DNA of 64,000 nucleotides from Ruminococcus flavefaciens FD-1 (GTDB lineage: Bacteria > Bacillota > Clostridia > Oscillospirales > Ruminococcaceae), in assembly GCA_000174895.1 (NCBI GenBank), contig ACOK01000104.1, positions 1 through 64,000 of the forward strand. Reading direction: 5' to 3'. The notes beneath the pieces were generated by a model. That model was given only the letters and a program-made list of their open reading frames with translations, ran no database searches and had not been told where the DNA came from. The position numbers and the translations under genes are program-made. Below, in pieces: positions 25,963-35,936 of the stretch (positions are counted from its first letter, which is position 1; each line of letters opens with the position of its first letter).

Positions 25963-28900
25963 TTATGTAACTCTTTTCCTTTTTCTTTTTGAGTAAAGGA
26001 GCATACCGATCGGCGGCACAGGCACTATAAATAGCAGCAGCGCTTTACATAGTGTATCCGGTATACCGGTGGGAAGCACTCCGTTCTTGATATTCGTAAC
26101 AAGCAGTTCGGTTGTTGCCGAGAAAGCAAACGTAATTGAATCGGTATTCTGAACTTCTGCATGATTCAGCTGCATACTTGCGGTGTAATCTTCCGCCGCT
26201 TCAGTTACAGTTACCTCGCATTCCAGCGGCAGAATAAATACAGCTGTGTCACCATCGGCAAGATGAAATGTATCGCCGGAGCTGATACTTTCCTGTGTCA
26301 CTTCATTCAATGTCCACATAAAATATTCGTCGGCAGAATTTTCGACCGTCAGTGTAAATGCAAAATCCTTTGTTCTGTCGCCAAAAGCTCCTTCAACCTT
26401 CTTTATAACGATCAGATTGGCAGTCTGCGCATCCTTACGGGTGTTGCCTGCTTTGATCCTGACGATAACTTTGCCTTCCTGAGATGTGTCGCTGCTGAGG
26501 AAAACACCTATCGGTGCATTTACCAGCTCCACTTCTCCAAGCTCTGAAATGTTGAATTCGATCGCATCAACGAACGGTTCATAGCCGTTGGGCGAACGTT
26601 TTTCTCTCAGAAAGTATCTGCCCGGCGGCAATGTTTCGTCTATTTTCGGTATCACGCCGTCCGCCCCTGAAACAAGAGCTTCATAGCCGCTGATGGGATA
26701 ATAGTTTTGCAGATAGCTTCCGTCGGGCTGCTTCGTTCCTCTGAAAAGATCAAACTCAGCCCGTGCCAGCGGATCGTTCGAGCCTGCCGCATACTTTATC
26801 ATATTGAGCGACAGTTTTTTGTTATAGACTATGATGTCGCCGATCAGGTCGTCCGAGCTGATATCCTTATGGTTCACCCATCCGTCATTTTCGGAATTGA
26901 GTATCCTTACATGATCTGTGCCGTCCACTTCTTCAATGAAGAACCTGATCGGAGTGTCAGTGCCGACCCATGTTACCGGAGCGTCAGTCTGGGTAAGCGT
27001 ATAGATATTGTTTTCACCTTTTTCGTAATCGTACAGAATAGCGACCATACCGTTCTCATCCGAGGTGAATTCGCCGTAATTTACCGCATCACCGTTCAGT
27101 TTCAGTGTAAATGTTCCGTCCGGCAGAGCGGCCTTGAAATCTCTGTCAGCAGCCGTTCCGTTCCATTCGCTAAGACGGATGCGGACACCCTTTGTAACAG
27201 GCGTGTTAGTGACTGTATCCTTCCGGATATTCTGTAAATCCGAACCGACAACAGAAGATTCGACTTCACCCTGAGCGTAGCTGACAGAATACTCCTTGTC
27301 GGTCATCTGACTGCTTCCGTTTTTTTTCACACCGATCGTAACGGTATCTGCCGCACCTTCTCCGACAGGCACAGCTGTTCCGGTGAAGCTTGTGACGTTT
27401 CCGTCGTCATCCACCACCGGATCACTTACAGGCTTTACCTCACGGACAACATAATCCGAAAGGCTGCCTGCCGACGCATTCATAAACCATTTCACAGAAG
27501 CAGCAGGCGATTTGAGCTGTTTGAGCGTTCCGTTCACAAGGGTCTCGGAGCCGCCGTTTTTCTTGTAAAGTGCAAAATATGCCGGTTCGTGCTCAGCGGC
27601 TGAATATCTGTCCGCCCACACCTTTTCAACGGAAATGCCGAAGCCTCGCTGGTTCTTCACGAACATGGCAGGGGTGGCATTCGCTCTGACAATACCGGTG
27701 TTTTCCGGATCATTCGCATTCACGAGATATGATCCGCCGTCTCTTTCAAATCCGATCAGTTCATATCCAAGCGGTGCTTCAGAAAATTTCTCCTCGACCT
27801 TGAATTTTGTGCCGATCGGCAGATCAATGACCTGAACCTTATACCACGCAGGTATCTTGGATATAGAGCCATTGGATGAGGTGAAGAATGTGATATCTTC
27901 AAGCTGTGTCTGCGTCAGTCCCTCAGTGCTTGCAAACGATGTTTCAACAAATCCCGAGTCAGCAGACCAGGTGCAGTATTTGCCGGAAGGTGAGATAACA
28001 CGGTACCTGTGCATATTGGCGTATGCAAGTTTATCAAGATCTGCGGACTCTGCACCAAGATACAAACGAAAATCAAATGTAGTCGGATCATTATGTAGTT
28101 CCTGACCGCTTTCATCATAGAGCTTTTTTGTAAATGACAGATCACGGATAGAATCGTTATCAACATGGTTATCATATGTTACCGCAGGCCGTTCGATCAC
28201 CTGAGCTTTTCCGCAGTTATAGTCTTTTCTTTCGTTTCCGGCAGCTGTACCCGTGACGGGATTGCCGTTGACCTTAACGACGTCATATACGTTCTCATCC
28301 ATTCCGCACTCGATGATATAATAATCAACGATATTTTCAGGAAAATCAATAAAAACACTCTCACCTGCACTCAGGAAAAATACGTCAGAATAGCTTGTAT
28401 TGCTGCCGGGCGGTGTGTAGCTTGACTTGTAACTTACCGATTCATGCGATTTGTCGTAGTAGACTCCCACATAATCAGTGGCGCTGCTTTCAGGCTTCAA
28501 AGTCGTGTACTCTGTGCTTGACGGCAGCTTGTACCAGATCTGGAACGGATACTCAACAAGCTCATAGTCCAGATCAAGGATGGAGCTGTCTGTTGAGACT
28601 TCTTTGGTCAGACGCACCTGACCCGGCTTTACAGCAGCAAGGTTGAATTTCATATGCAGATTGGATGCACCTGCGCCTCGCTCCATATAAAAAATTTTCA
28701 TTTTGTGGTTGGAGTAATCCTTAAAGATATTCTCCTGATTACCGTTCTTGTCATATCCGAAATACTGATCGAGGTAAGTCTGTACCTGAGCATTGGTTGC
28801 ATCGGGATTCTTTGCACGGTAAGATTCTTCAAACAGTGCTTTCAGGTTCGTAGTTTTTATAGTCGTATAATTGTTTCCGTTTCTGCCGCGCAGCAGGACT

Positions 28901-29853
28901 TCGCCTGTCTTGAAGTTGACAGAGCCGCTCAGGGCATTGTGGATACCGCCCAGGTCGATCACAAGGACATCATCAATGTACAGCCAGAAATCATCATCGC
29001 CTGTGAACTCAAAAATCATATCGTGTCCCCAGGCATCCTGTCCGCTGACGGTCTGTGTGAAGCCTGCTTCCAGCTCCATACCGAAGAAATAATCGGCATT
29101 TCCGTTTTCTCCATTCAAAGAATTCTGTTTGTAGGGAATGGAGTACAGTGGTTTACTGCGCCTCGGGTCATCGTATGGAAGAGAAATGCCAAGTGCATCG
29201 GTTTGGTTCTTAATCTCTGAAAGTCTGCTCGGATCGAGATCATTATAAGGAAGAAACTGTCCGTGCTGTAGGGTTTCTCTGTTTCCTGCTTCCACTGTAG
29301 CGACCTGATCGTAAACTCTGAAGGTATGTGTTACCGGATCAAGGTACGCAAAGTTGTTTGTGCAGTCGTATTCAAAATAACCTGATTCATTGTAGGTGTT
29401 TTTCAGGAAGAGGTTGTTTACCTCATAGGCACCGTCAAACAGCCTTGAAAGGGAAATGGGATTTTCTGCTGTACTGCTGCTGTTTCCCTTCTCAGTCACA
29501 CGCGGATAGCCGGTAACCGGATCAAGCCACGGTTCCAGTATGCCGGATATGGGATTCGGACCGGCGATATAGGAATCCTCTGCGATGACATCAAGCTGAT
29601 CCTGACTTCGTGGATTCCCCCCAATTAATTTGCCGTTACCGTAATCAATCATCTTCATCGAAATGCCGAAATCATCGTTGTTGATCGTGTCAACGGTGGT
29701 CAGGGCGGAGGCCGGAGGCTCGATAACGGCAAAATAGAAGTCGTCCGCTTTGGATTTCGGGGCGGATACGATATTGCTGCCGTCCACTTTCAGGCCGGCG
29801 TACTGATAGTAGGTTTCGTCCCACGCAAGAATCGTCGAATAGTAATTGCCGTT
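25963..29853 (-). pseudogene. Large pilus/adhesin gene, C-terminal piece (after the frameshift)
   Basis: The open frame resumes at about 29853 (first internal Met at 29787, 1274 codons). The frame change lies in the A-rich run at 29851-29860: reading one base differently turns the upstream end into NGNYYSTILAWDETYYQ, which joins smoothly to KVDGSNIVS. The piece has a fibro-slime domain (~residues 250-320, FTGDDDFWLYIDDVLVIDLGG), then repeated Cna-B/SpaA-type domains with isopeptide-like motifs. The end is VLPTGIPDT, a hydrophobic helix and KRKRKR, a sortase signal. It is likely the tip or backbone adhesin of the pilus. The frameshift could be real decay, phase variation or a sequencing error. 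Confidence 0.8.
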
Positions 29854-31337
29854 CTTTCTTCATTCAGATTGATTCCGGTCGGAGTTGCAGAAATGATCTG
29901 TCCGTTCACAATCTGTGGGGCAAGATAGTTCCCGGAATAGGTGTTTTGCAGCTCGTAATAGTAGTTCGGTCTGCCGTCGGGGAACTTATGCTCCGTAAAT
30001 TCCCAGAACACCGTGCCGATCCTGAGACCGTGCCATTCGAGGTTTTCGCCGATCTCATAGGCTGGGAGCAGATTTCCTTCGTAGTCGATGATATAGTACT
30101 TGTATTCTTTTGCTGTATTATCCCAGACACGGGTGTATATGACGACCTGCTGGCCTTCCTGAATTTCGCTGACGCTGATCTTCTTTGCAATATTCGTTAC
30201 AAAGTCGTCGTCCTTGATGACGGATAACTGCGCAAGGCTCAGCCATTCATTGATTCCGTTTCCGGCTGTGTAGCCTTGAAAACCGTTCGCTATAGTACGG
30301 CTCTTTAAGTTAACGGCCATACCGGCACTGTTCTTGATCTGGATCATTCCCGAATAATCGCCTGTTCCCTGTTTTACAGTCAGCTCGCAGTCGGCATCGG
30401 GGGTATCAGCGAGCGTAACGGAAGCGCCATTGCTTCTGCCACTGACCTTCAGATATTTATATTCGCCGTCAACTTTGGTCATAATATAGTATTTGTTGCC
30501 GCCGATATTCTCAAATGTCCAGAGTGTCAGGTCGGTATCCGGAGTCTGGTAAATATTTGTGCCGCTGATAAACGGATTGTTCCTGATCTGCGTTTCCTGT
30601 GCCATACGTCTGTTGGGATAACCCGGGCAATCATCTGCCATGAGCGCAGCTGGCTTATCGAGCTTTGTCATGATGAGTGCAAAGGATTTTCCGTCCAGAT
30701 CAGCAGGATCGTCTGCTGTGACCGGCGGGTAAGTCAGAATCATCTTCGAGCCTGAGTCGCTCGAAGTATTCAGTCGGCCTGCAAAGCCGGTTCCGTTTGC
30801 GCCGCCCACCATATTCAGGCCGCAGTTTAAGGACGAAATATAGAAACCTGCGACATTATTGTTCGTAAGCAGCGTGACATCGAAAGCGGTCGCATCAGCT
30901 TCCGAGACCAGAGACATATTTCCCTGATCGCCGCTGGATGTCATTTTCATATATACCTGTTCATCACCTATAAGGGTATATATGCGGTATTTATCGCCTT
31001 CCGTCTTTTCAAAATACCATACAGAGGCATTGTCTCTTGCATTTGCGGCAGTTTTACGGATCTTGAAGCTATCGACAATATCGTTCATGAAGTAATAGGA
31101 ATTATTGCCGTTTTTATTGGAGATCCAGAATCCCTGACCGTCAAGCTCTTCCACCGTTTGTGCTGTCGTCGTTCCGTCCGGGAGCGGCGCCGGAGCTGCC
31201 ACGATCTCATAGACTGAAAATGCAGTCGCTTCAAAGCTGATCGTGATGTCATAGGCAGAAACGCCCTCATGCAGCTCAGAAACATCGACCGCTTCTGCGG
31301 TTGCCCCCTCAGGCATAAGTCCGTTCAGCGTAATGAT
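29790..31337 (-). pseudogene. Large pilus/adhesin gene, middle piece (between TAG and frameshift)
   Basis: About 515 codons open from directly after the in-frame TAG (31338-31340) to TGA at 29790. The frame is the same as the signal-peptide piece upstream, so only the TAG separates them. The first part (ITLNGLMPEGATAEAVDV) reads like an exported adhesin N-domain. The rest has repeated beta-rich units with GFWISNKNGNNSYYF and GKSFALIMTKL patterns that I cannot assign to a family. The last ~20 residues (TAITIRRFLRGTKPTIST) are frameshift garbage. It has no ribosome site of its own, so it would not be made without read-through. Confidence 0.75.
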
Positions 31338-31340
31338 CTG

Positions 31341-31577
31341 CTATGCCTCTTCGCCGTTGGGATAAAGCGAAATACTTTGTTCCGTCAGCACTTCTTCAGG
31401 TTCTGTCTGCGATGTTTCGCAGGCTGCGGTAACTATCTCTGAGGTTAAAGCCGTTGTTACAGCTGCCGTATCTGTTGAAGTTTCCTCACCAAAGGCAGAA
31501 AAACAAGTCGTTACAGATGAAATCATCATTGTGAAAGCACAGGCTATGCCTGCAATTTTCTTCTTTATGTTATTCAT
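31341..31577 (-). pseudogene. Large pilus/adhesin gene, signal-peptide piece
   Basis: The start is the ATG at 31577, preceded by GAGGAGG; a longer GTG frame to 31595 would swallow that site. The 78-residue product has MNNIKKK, a hydrophobic stretch and a CFSAFGEE cleavage region, then a Thr/Glu-rich linker. It stops at TAG (31340-31338), after which the same frame continues for over 500 codons. One base change (for example GAG to TAG) would explain it. Its start overlaps the end of the preceding pilin-like gene by 8 nt. Confidence 0.75.
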
Positions 31578-32250
31578 TCTTCTCTTCCTCCTCACTCTGA
31601 TTTCGCTTGAAAAGGAATGCGAAGATCGCTGTCATTGCTGAAATAAGCATGACCAGCCTGATCGCATGAGCCGGAAAACTATCTCCGGTCAGAATACTAT
31701 TTATATTAAGTGTATCATATTCCTTTGTAGTCACAGCAGTTGTCATTGTAGTGACAGCAGTCGTCATCGTTGCCGTGGAAGTGGTCTTGTTATCAGAAAG
31801 AACCATATCCTGAAAAGCGATCCTATCAGCTTTGCTGTCCGATCCCGCCCTGTAAGCTGTCATAGAATAACCCAGTCCGCCGTTTTCGCTGTTTTCGGCA
31901 TAAACCACTATGTTATATCTGCTGCTGTCGTATCGTATATTAGCGTCACTTCCGGTAACCTCATATATGCTGTAATGATAGGTCCCGGGTTCTGAAAGAT
32001 CTATTTCAAAAGCTCCGGTGCTTTCCTCAGTCATTGTCAGAATATCACTGACAGGTTCCGGAGAACTTTCGTTTTCTGTTTCAATTTTTAATTCATATGT
32101 ATGTGTATCATTACCATAAACCGTCAGACAGTTTACAGGGATATTCACTCTTATCGTCTCGTAAGCAAAAGCAGTTTGCGTTCCGGACAGAATTGCAAAA
32201 AGGGAGAGTAAGCATACTAAAGCCGGAATCAAAAACTTTTTGAGCTTCAT
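31570..32250 (-). CDS. Minor pilin with isopeptide-linkage domain and sorting-signal-like end
   Basis: A 226-residue protein. A signal peptide (MKLKKFLIPALVCLLSL, about 30 residues) precedes one Spy0128/FctA-type pilin domain (YELKIETEN ... FEIDLSEPGTYHYSIYEV ... YNIVVYAEN). A Thr-rich linker (TMTTAVTT repeats) leads to ILTGDS, a hydrophobic helix and KRNQSEEEEKNE. This is a sortase-type C-terminus with a non-standard motif. It would be linked into the pilus or wall by the class B sortase 17 nt upstream. The downstream adhesin gene overlaps its end. Confidence 0.82.
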   Translation of the reverse strand: MKLKKFLIPALVCLLSLFAILSGTQTAFAYETIRVNIPVNCLTVYGNDTHTYELKIETENESSPEPVSDILTMTEESTGAFEIDLSEPGTYHYSIYEVTGSDANIRYDSSRYNIVVYAENSENGGLGYSMTAYRAGSDSKADRIAFQDMVLSDNKTTSTATMTTAVTTMTTAVTTKEYDTLNINSILTGDSFPAHAIRLVMLISAMTAIFAFLFKRNQSEEEEKNE

Positions 32251-32266
32251 ACACTTGCCTTTCTTC

Positions 32267-32974
32267 TTATTTTTCGCTGTCTCTGATATAGCAGAACACC
32301 ACCACTCGTGTTACCGAATTTGCATCAGCACAGGTGGACAGGGCAAGGATACGGCTGTCGTCCTCATGTGTCAGCACAGCGGCGTTATCATGGATAAACT
32401 GCCGTATCTGCTCCTGCTTAATATCAAAAACGATTTTTTCTTTTGCGCTTACCTTCATCGAGGCAAAGCATTCAATGTCATAAACCTTCTCAGCATTTCG
32501 CCCTGTCATGAGTGTTCCTGCCGAGTGCTGTTTTAAATATGTTTCGTTCAGAAAGTCATCAAGGGCGCCGAACATCTTGCCATAGTCCATATGATGACCG
32601 TAAACAACAGAGTATTCGTCCGAAAAATCCGGAGAAGACCTGCTGTCAAGGAAAATGCTTCCTGTCAGACTGTAGTTTCCGAAGGGATCCGTATTAAGGT
32701 AATATTTGTTATCAGATCCCTGCATGACAGGATAATCGATATTTGTTCCTTCTATGGTGAGCCAGCCTGCCATATCGTCGGTGATCGGTGAATCGGCTGC
32801 GGCGGCAGGCTGACCGGGAACGGGTTTGTATCCGAGAATGCTCTTATCCAGCGTATGACTGAACATATAATAGTTGTCGTACACCTGCCAGAGACCTATC
32901 ATCATGACGGCCCCGAATACAGCGATCACGAGCCAGCCGTACAGCTCATTCATCCGTTTCCAGAATTTCAGCAA
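32267..32974 (-). CDS. Class B sortase (pilus-type transpeptidase)
   Basis: A 235-residue protein. An N-terminal membrane anchor (~12-32) is followed by the sortase B fold: TNIDYPVMQGSDNKYYLN, the catalytic His in YGHHM, the Cys in ILALSTCAD and the Arg in VTRVVVF. Sortases cut the C-terminal signal of surface proteins and join them to other pilins or to the wall. Here it sits between the major pilin and the minor pilin, as in class-B-sortase pilus loci of streptococci. The start is a TTG at 32974 with GAGGAAG inside the pilin end; an ATG seven codons later is the alternative. Confidence 0.93.
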   Translation of the reverse strand: MLKFWKRMNELYGWLVIAVFGAVMMIGLWQVYDNYYMFSHTLDKSILGYKPVPGQPAAAADSPITDDMAGWLTIEGTNIDYPVMQGSDNKYYLNTDPFGNYSLTGSIFLDSRSSPDFSDEYSVVYGHHMDYGKMFGALDDFLNETYLKQHSAGTLMTGRNAEKVYDIECFASMKVSAKEKIVFDIKQEQIRQFIHDNAAVLTHEDDSRILALSTCADANSVTRVVVFCYIRDSEK

Positions 32975-32977
32975 AGC

Positions 32978-34435
32978 TTATTCTTCCTCAGACTTCTTCT
33001 TTTTGAGATAAACAGCTCCGCCCGCAATACCGGCAATACCGAGAACAACGATGCCCAGAGAGCCTGCAACAGTTGTCAGTATGCCTGTGGGGATAGCTCC
33101 GGAGCGGTCATTGGTAAAGGCAATGTCAGCATTACCCTGAATATAGTCATCGCTCATAGCATTGTTGCTTAATGCGATAGCAGAGCCTTCCGCATTTTCA
33201 TCACCAGTTTTATTATCAAAGCCTGTGTCTGCTTTTGCGGTGGCAGATGCAGTATAATCCTCCGGCGCCTCCGTGATCGTGTACGAAGTACCTTCTGCCA
33301 GACCTCTGATTGCGATGCTCTGTCCGTGCTGGAGATAAAAGACCTGTGTTACAGTGCCGTCATTGCCAACAGTCAGGGCTGCGGGCTGTGTTACGTTAGA
33401 TGTAATGCAGGTTGTGGCACTGTTCGGATTAGCGGATATCGTGGTATCAGCATTTCCGTCAGTGGTATTTGCATTGTTGTCATCAGCGTAAGAAACATCA
33501 TAAACTGTCCCTGCAACAGCACCCGAAATCTCAACAGTAAACGCAAAATACTTATCCTTAGAACCTTGGTTGCCCGTTACGGTCTTGCTGAAAGAAAGGT
33601 CATACGAGGTATAAGCGTTTGTATAGCTTGAGCTTTTATTCGTTGTAGTTGCTGCTGTTGCGGATGGTGCTGCATCATGTTTTCCTTCATACAGCACATA
33701 ACCGGCAATAAAGAGCTGCTTTCCGCTTGGTGCGGTATATCCTGTATTATCGGCAAGTTTTGCATAATAATCGGCATAGTCTTCAACATAGACGTCGAGT
33801 GTTCTGTATGTATTCTGTCCTGATGCAGATACGCCTGTATCATTTGTAACGCCCTGATTGCTGCCCGTTTCGGTAATCAGATAGCGGTATACGCCCGGCT
33901 CTGTGAACTGAACTGTGCTGAAATCAAGCGTTAATGTCTTTTTCGCATACTTTTCGTTTCCAACAGTCGCATCCTGCCACACAACCGCTGTGTCGGCACC
34001 GGTTGCCCCCTCTGTTACTGTAGTATTAGTATCACTCTGAACAAAGGAAACTACACCAGCCGTTGCAGAGCCGGTATTTGCAGCATCATTCGCCTTGAAA
34101 TCAAGTGTTCCGCTGGTCTGTGCGGTAACACCGTTGATAACAGCAAGATTTGAACCGGAAGCCGGAGTAATTACAGCTTTTTCGGCTGCATTGCTGTCAT
34201 ATGGAGCAATCGAGAAGTCGAAGCTTGCGTTCGGAACATTTGCGTTCACGTCCATAACAAGATATTTGTCGATCATTGTTACATTCTGGCTTACCGGATC
34301 AGCTCCGTCAGTAGCATCTGTCAGCCCTGGTGTATAAGGTGTTCCGGCAGCACTTGCACTCATAGGCACAGCGGCTATAGAAGCAATAACGGCTGCGGAA
34401 GCAATTAAATTTGCAAATCGTCTATACTTTTTCAT
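32978..34435 (-). CDS. Major pilin with isopeptide-forming domains
   Basis: A 485-residue protein. The signal peptide spans ~1-30 (MKKYRRFANLIASAAVIASIA). Two Spy0128/FctA-type domains follow, at ~45-270 (FTEPGVYRYLITETG) and ~275-450 (YDLSFSKTVTGNQG, YTITEAPEDY). The C-terminus is AIPTGI, a hydrophobic helix and KKKKSEEE. The IPTGI motif resembles the LPTGI of the large adhesin, so both probably serve the same sortase. A TTAGGAGG site precedes the ATG. The protein would polymerise as the pilus shaft, stabilised by Lys-Asn bonds. It is the only intact large pilus component in the locus. Confidence 0.88.
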   Translation of the reverse strand: MKKYRRFANLIASAAVIASIAAVPMSASAAGTPYTPGLTDATDGADPVSQNVTMIDKYLVMDVNANVPNASFDFSIAPYDSNAAEKAVITPASGSNLAVINGVTAQTSGTLDFKANDAANTGSATAGVVSFVQSDTNTTVTEGATGADTAVVWQDATVGNEKYAKKTLTLDFSTVQFTEPGVYRYLITETGSNQGVTNDTGVSASGQNTYRTLDVYVEDYADYYAKLADNTGYTAPSGKQLFIAGYVLYEGKHDAAPSATAATTTNKSSSYTNAYTSYDLSFSKTVTGNQGSKDKYFAFTVEISGAVAGTVYDVSYADDNNANTTDGNADTTISANPNSATTCITSNVTQPAALTVGNDGTVTQVFYLQHGQSIAIRGLAEGTSYTITEAPEDYTASATAKADTGFDNKTGDENAEGSAIALSNNAMSDDYIQGNADIAFTNDRSGAIPTGILTTVAGSLGIVVLGIAGIAGGAVYLKKKKSEEE

Positions 34436-34465
34436 AATAATCCTCCTAATAATTTATATATATGA

Positions 34466-34630
34466 TCAAATGCCACGCATTCGCATCGTAAACACGACAG
34501 CTCCTTCAACATCTTCCAGCGGTACTCCGCCGCAGGTCCTGCTGTCGGAAATGTCGCTGCGAAAATCGTTCAGAACGAACACGCAGTTTTCGGGGACCTG
34601 ATTCTGAAATCTACGATTATTTTTCATCAT
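34466..34630 (-). pseudogene. Signal peptidase I remnant (C-terminal ~54 residues)
   Basis: The frame reads VPENCVFVLNDFRSDISDSR and then CGGVPLEDVEGAVVF, the last two conserved boxes of signal peptidase I (normally GDNRxxSxDSR and GkvvfR). The membrane anchor and the regions with the catalytic Ser and Lys are missing. Only about 20 bp upstream begins palindromic element copy B (34649), so insertion or recombination there probably removed the 5' part. Pilus loci often carry a dedicated signal peptidase next to the major pilin, which fits its position 30 bp before the pilin gene. Confidence 0.8.
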
Positions 34631-34648
34631 AATTTAATTGAAAAACAT

Positions 34649-34968
34649 AAAAAGTGCGCCGGCAGATAACCGTGATACTCATATAGAAGCTTTATATGTA
34701 TTTATCGGGGAAAACCTTTCTGAGGAAAGGTTCTTCCCCGAACCCCTTTCCAAAGACTTTTAATAGAATTTTGCCCCCATATAGGGCGCACCTGAAAAAA
34801 TGATAAATTCAAACTTATCTGGTGTGCGCCCTATATGGGGGCAAAATTAATACTGAAAGTTTTAGGAAGGGAGTTTGAGGGAGAACCCTTTTTCAAAAGG
34901 GTTTCCCTCAATAGACACGTGTAAAAACTTCTGTAAGAGTACCGAGGTTATGTTGCCGGTGCACTTTT
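34649..34968. repeat. Long palindromic MITE-like element, copy B
   Basis: About 320 bp, oriented opposite to copy A. Outer ends are AAAAGTGCGCCGGCA and its near inverse TGCCGGTGCACTTTT. The inner arms GCCCCCATATAGGGCGCAC pair with each other (near 34773-34791 and 34824-34843). The left arm has a GGGGAAAACCTTTC/GAAAGGTTCTTCCCC hairpin, and the right arm a diverged version. The reverse complement tracks copy A closely over more than 200 bp. No clear target-site duplication. Confidence 0.8.
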
Positions 34969-34994
34969 CTGCTGAGGAAGATTTTCAGCTTTGC

Positions 34995-35660
34995 TTATTC
35001 TTTCTCAACAATAACTCCGCCTGTTTTCCAGATGCTGTTTTCGGGAACTACGCCTCTTACGCAGCTTGTGGGGTAGATATTGGAGTTTCTGCCGATGACT
35101 GTACCGGGATTGAGCACGCTGTTACAGCCCACCTCAACGAAATCGCCCAGCATTGCGCCTATTTTCTTTATGCCTGTCTCCATCTTGTCATCGCCGTTCT
35201 TGACTACAACATTGGTCTTGTCTGACTTGACATTGGATGTGATTGAACCTGCACCCATATGGGACTTGTATCCGAGAATGCTGTCGCCTACGTAATTATA
35301 ATGGGGAGTCTGAACGTTATCGAAAAGAATAACATTTTTCAACTCAACGGAATTTCCTACCACGCAGTTCTTGCCTACAAGTGCGCTTCCTCTTACGAAT
35401 GCACCGTGTCTGACTTCGGTCTCTGCACCTATGATACACGGTGCGCCAAGATATGCTGTGGGGAATACCTTTGCTGTTTTATGCACCCATACGTTCTCGG
35501 AAGGATTGTCGTATTCATCAGGGCTGAGAGTTTTTCCAAGACTGATGATGAAATCGCTTATTCCCTTCAAAGCTTCCCATGGGTAGGTAAATCTCTCAAG
35601 ATACTCCTTGGCATCTGTGTGTGAAAGATCGTAAAGATCTGTAATTCTGACATTATTCAT
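34995..35660 (-). CDS. Left-handed beta-helix (hexapeptide-repeat) transferase-like protein
   Basis: A 221-residue protein from the ATG at 35660 (AGGAG nine bases upstream; an ATG at 35669 overlaps that spacing). An N-terminal helical segment (~1-65) is followed by hexapeptide repeats (WVHKTAKVFPTAYLG, GAFVRGSALVGKNCVVGNSVELKNVILFD, GAMLGDFVEVGCNSVLNPG). This matches the C-terminal acyltransferase half of GlmU-type proteins without the nucleotidyltransferase. Such proteins usually acetylate or bind sugar nucleotides; the substrate is not evident. It has a perfect consensus promoter. Confidence 0.82.
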   Translation of the reverse strand: MNNVRITDLYDLSHTDAKEYLERFTYPWEALKGISDFIISLGKTLSPDEYDNPSENVWVHKTAKVFPTAYLGAPCIIGAETEVRHGAFVRGSALVGKNCVVGNSVELKNVILFDNVQTPHYNYVGDSILGYKSHMGAGSITSNVKSDKTNVVVKNGDDKMETGIKKIGAMLGDFVEVGCNSVLNPGTVIGRNSNIYPTSCVRGVVPENSIWKTGGVIVEKE

Positions 35661-35776
35661 ATCATCCATCTCCTGTTTATCTTTTAAACCGATCTCCCGA
35701 ACGTCAGCACATAAAAAAGACGAACTGAAATTTTGTCCGCTGTCGTTTAGGGGATTAGTATAATATTATAGGTTTT

Positions 35777-35805
35777 ATTATAAGCCAATTCCAGCAAAAT
35801 GTCAA
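35777..35805 (-). promoter_or_regulatory. Consensus promoter of the hexapeptide-repeat gene
   Basis: TTGACA (35805-35800), 17 bp, TATAAT (35782-35777) on the minus strand: both hexamers perfect. Confidence 0.85.
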
Positions 35806-35842
35806 TAATAATCCGTGATTTTTAACAAATCCGACATTTCGC

Positions 35843-35871
35843 TTTACTTTCATGGCTGTTTGTGGTAAAAT
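35843..35871 (+). promoter_or_regulatory. Promoter of the SGNH hydrolase gene
   Basis: TTTACT (35843-35848), 17 bp, TAAAAT (35866-35871). A GCTCC...GGAGC hairpin follows at about 35885-35901, which could hide the GGAG. Confidence 0.6.
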
Positions 35872-35936
35872 AGAACTGTTGTGACGCTCCTGTTTACGGA
35901 GCAATAATATTTATGATGAATTGGAAGTGTTATATA

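Noticed and set aside
31338-31340. Programmed stop read-through (or selenocysteine/pyrrolysine) at the adhesin TAG
   Set aside because: The context TAG CAG ATC is only a partial match to the known CARYYA read-through signal, and no recoding element is evident. A plain nonsense mutation or a base error is simpler.
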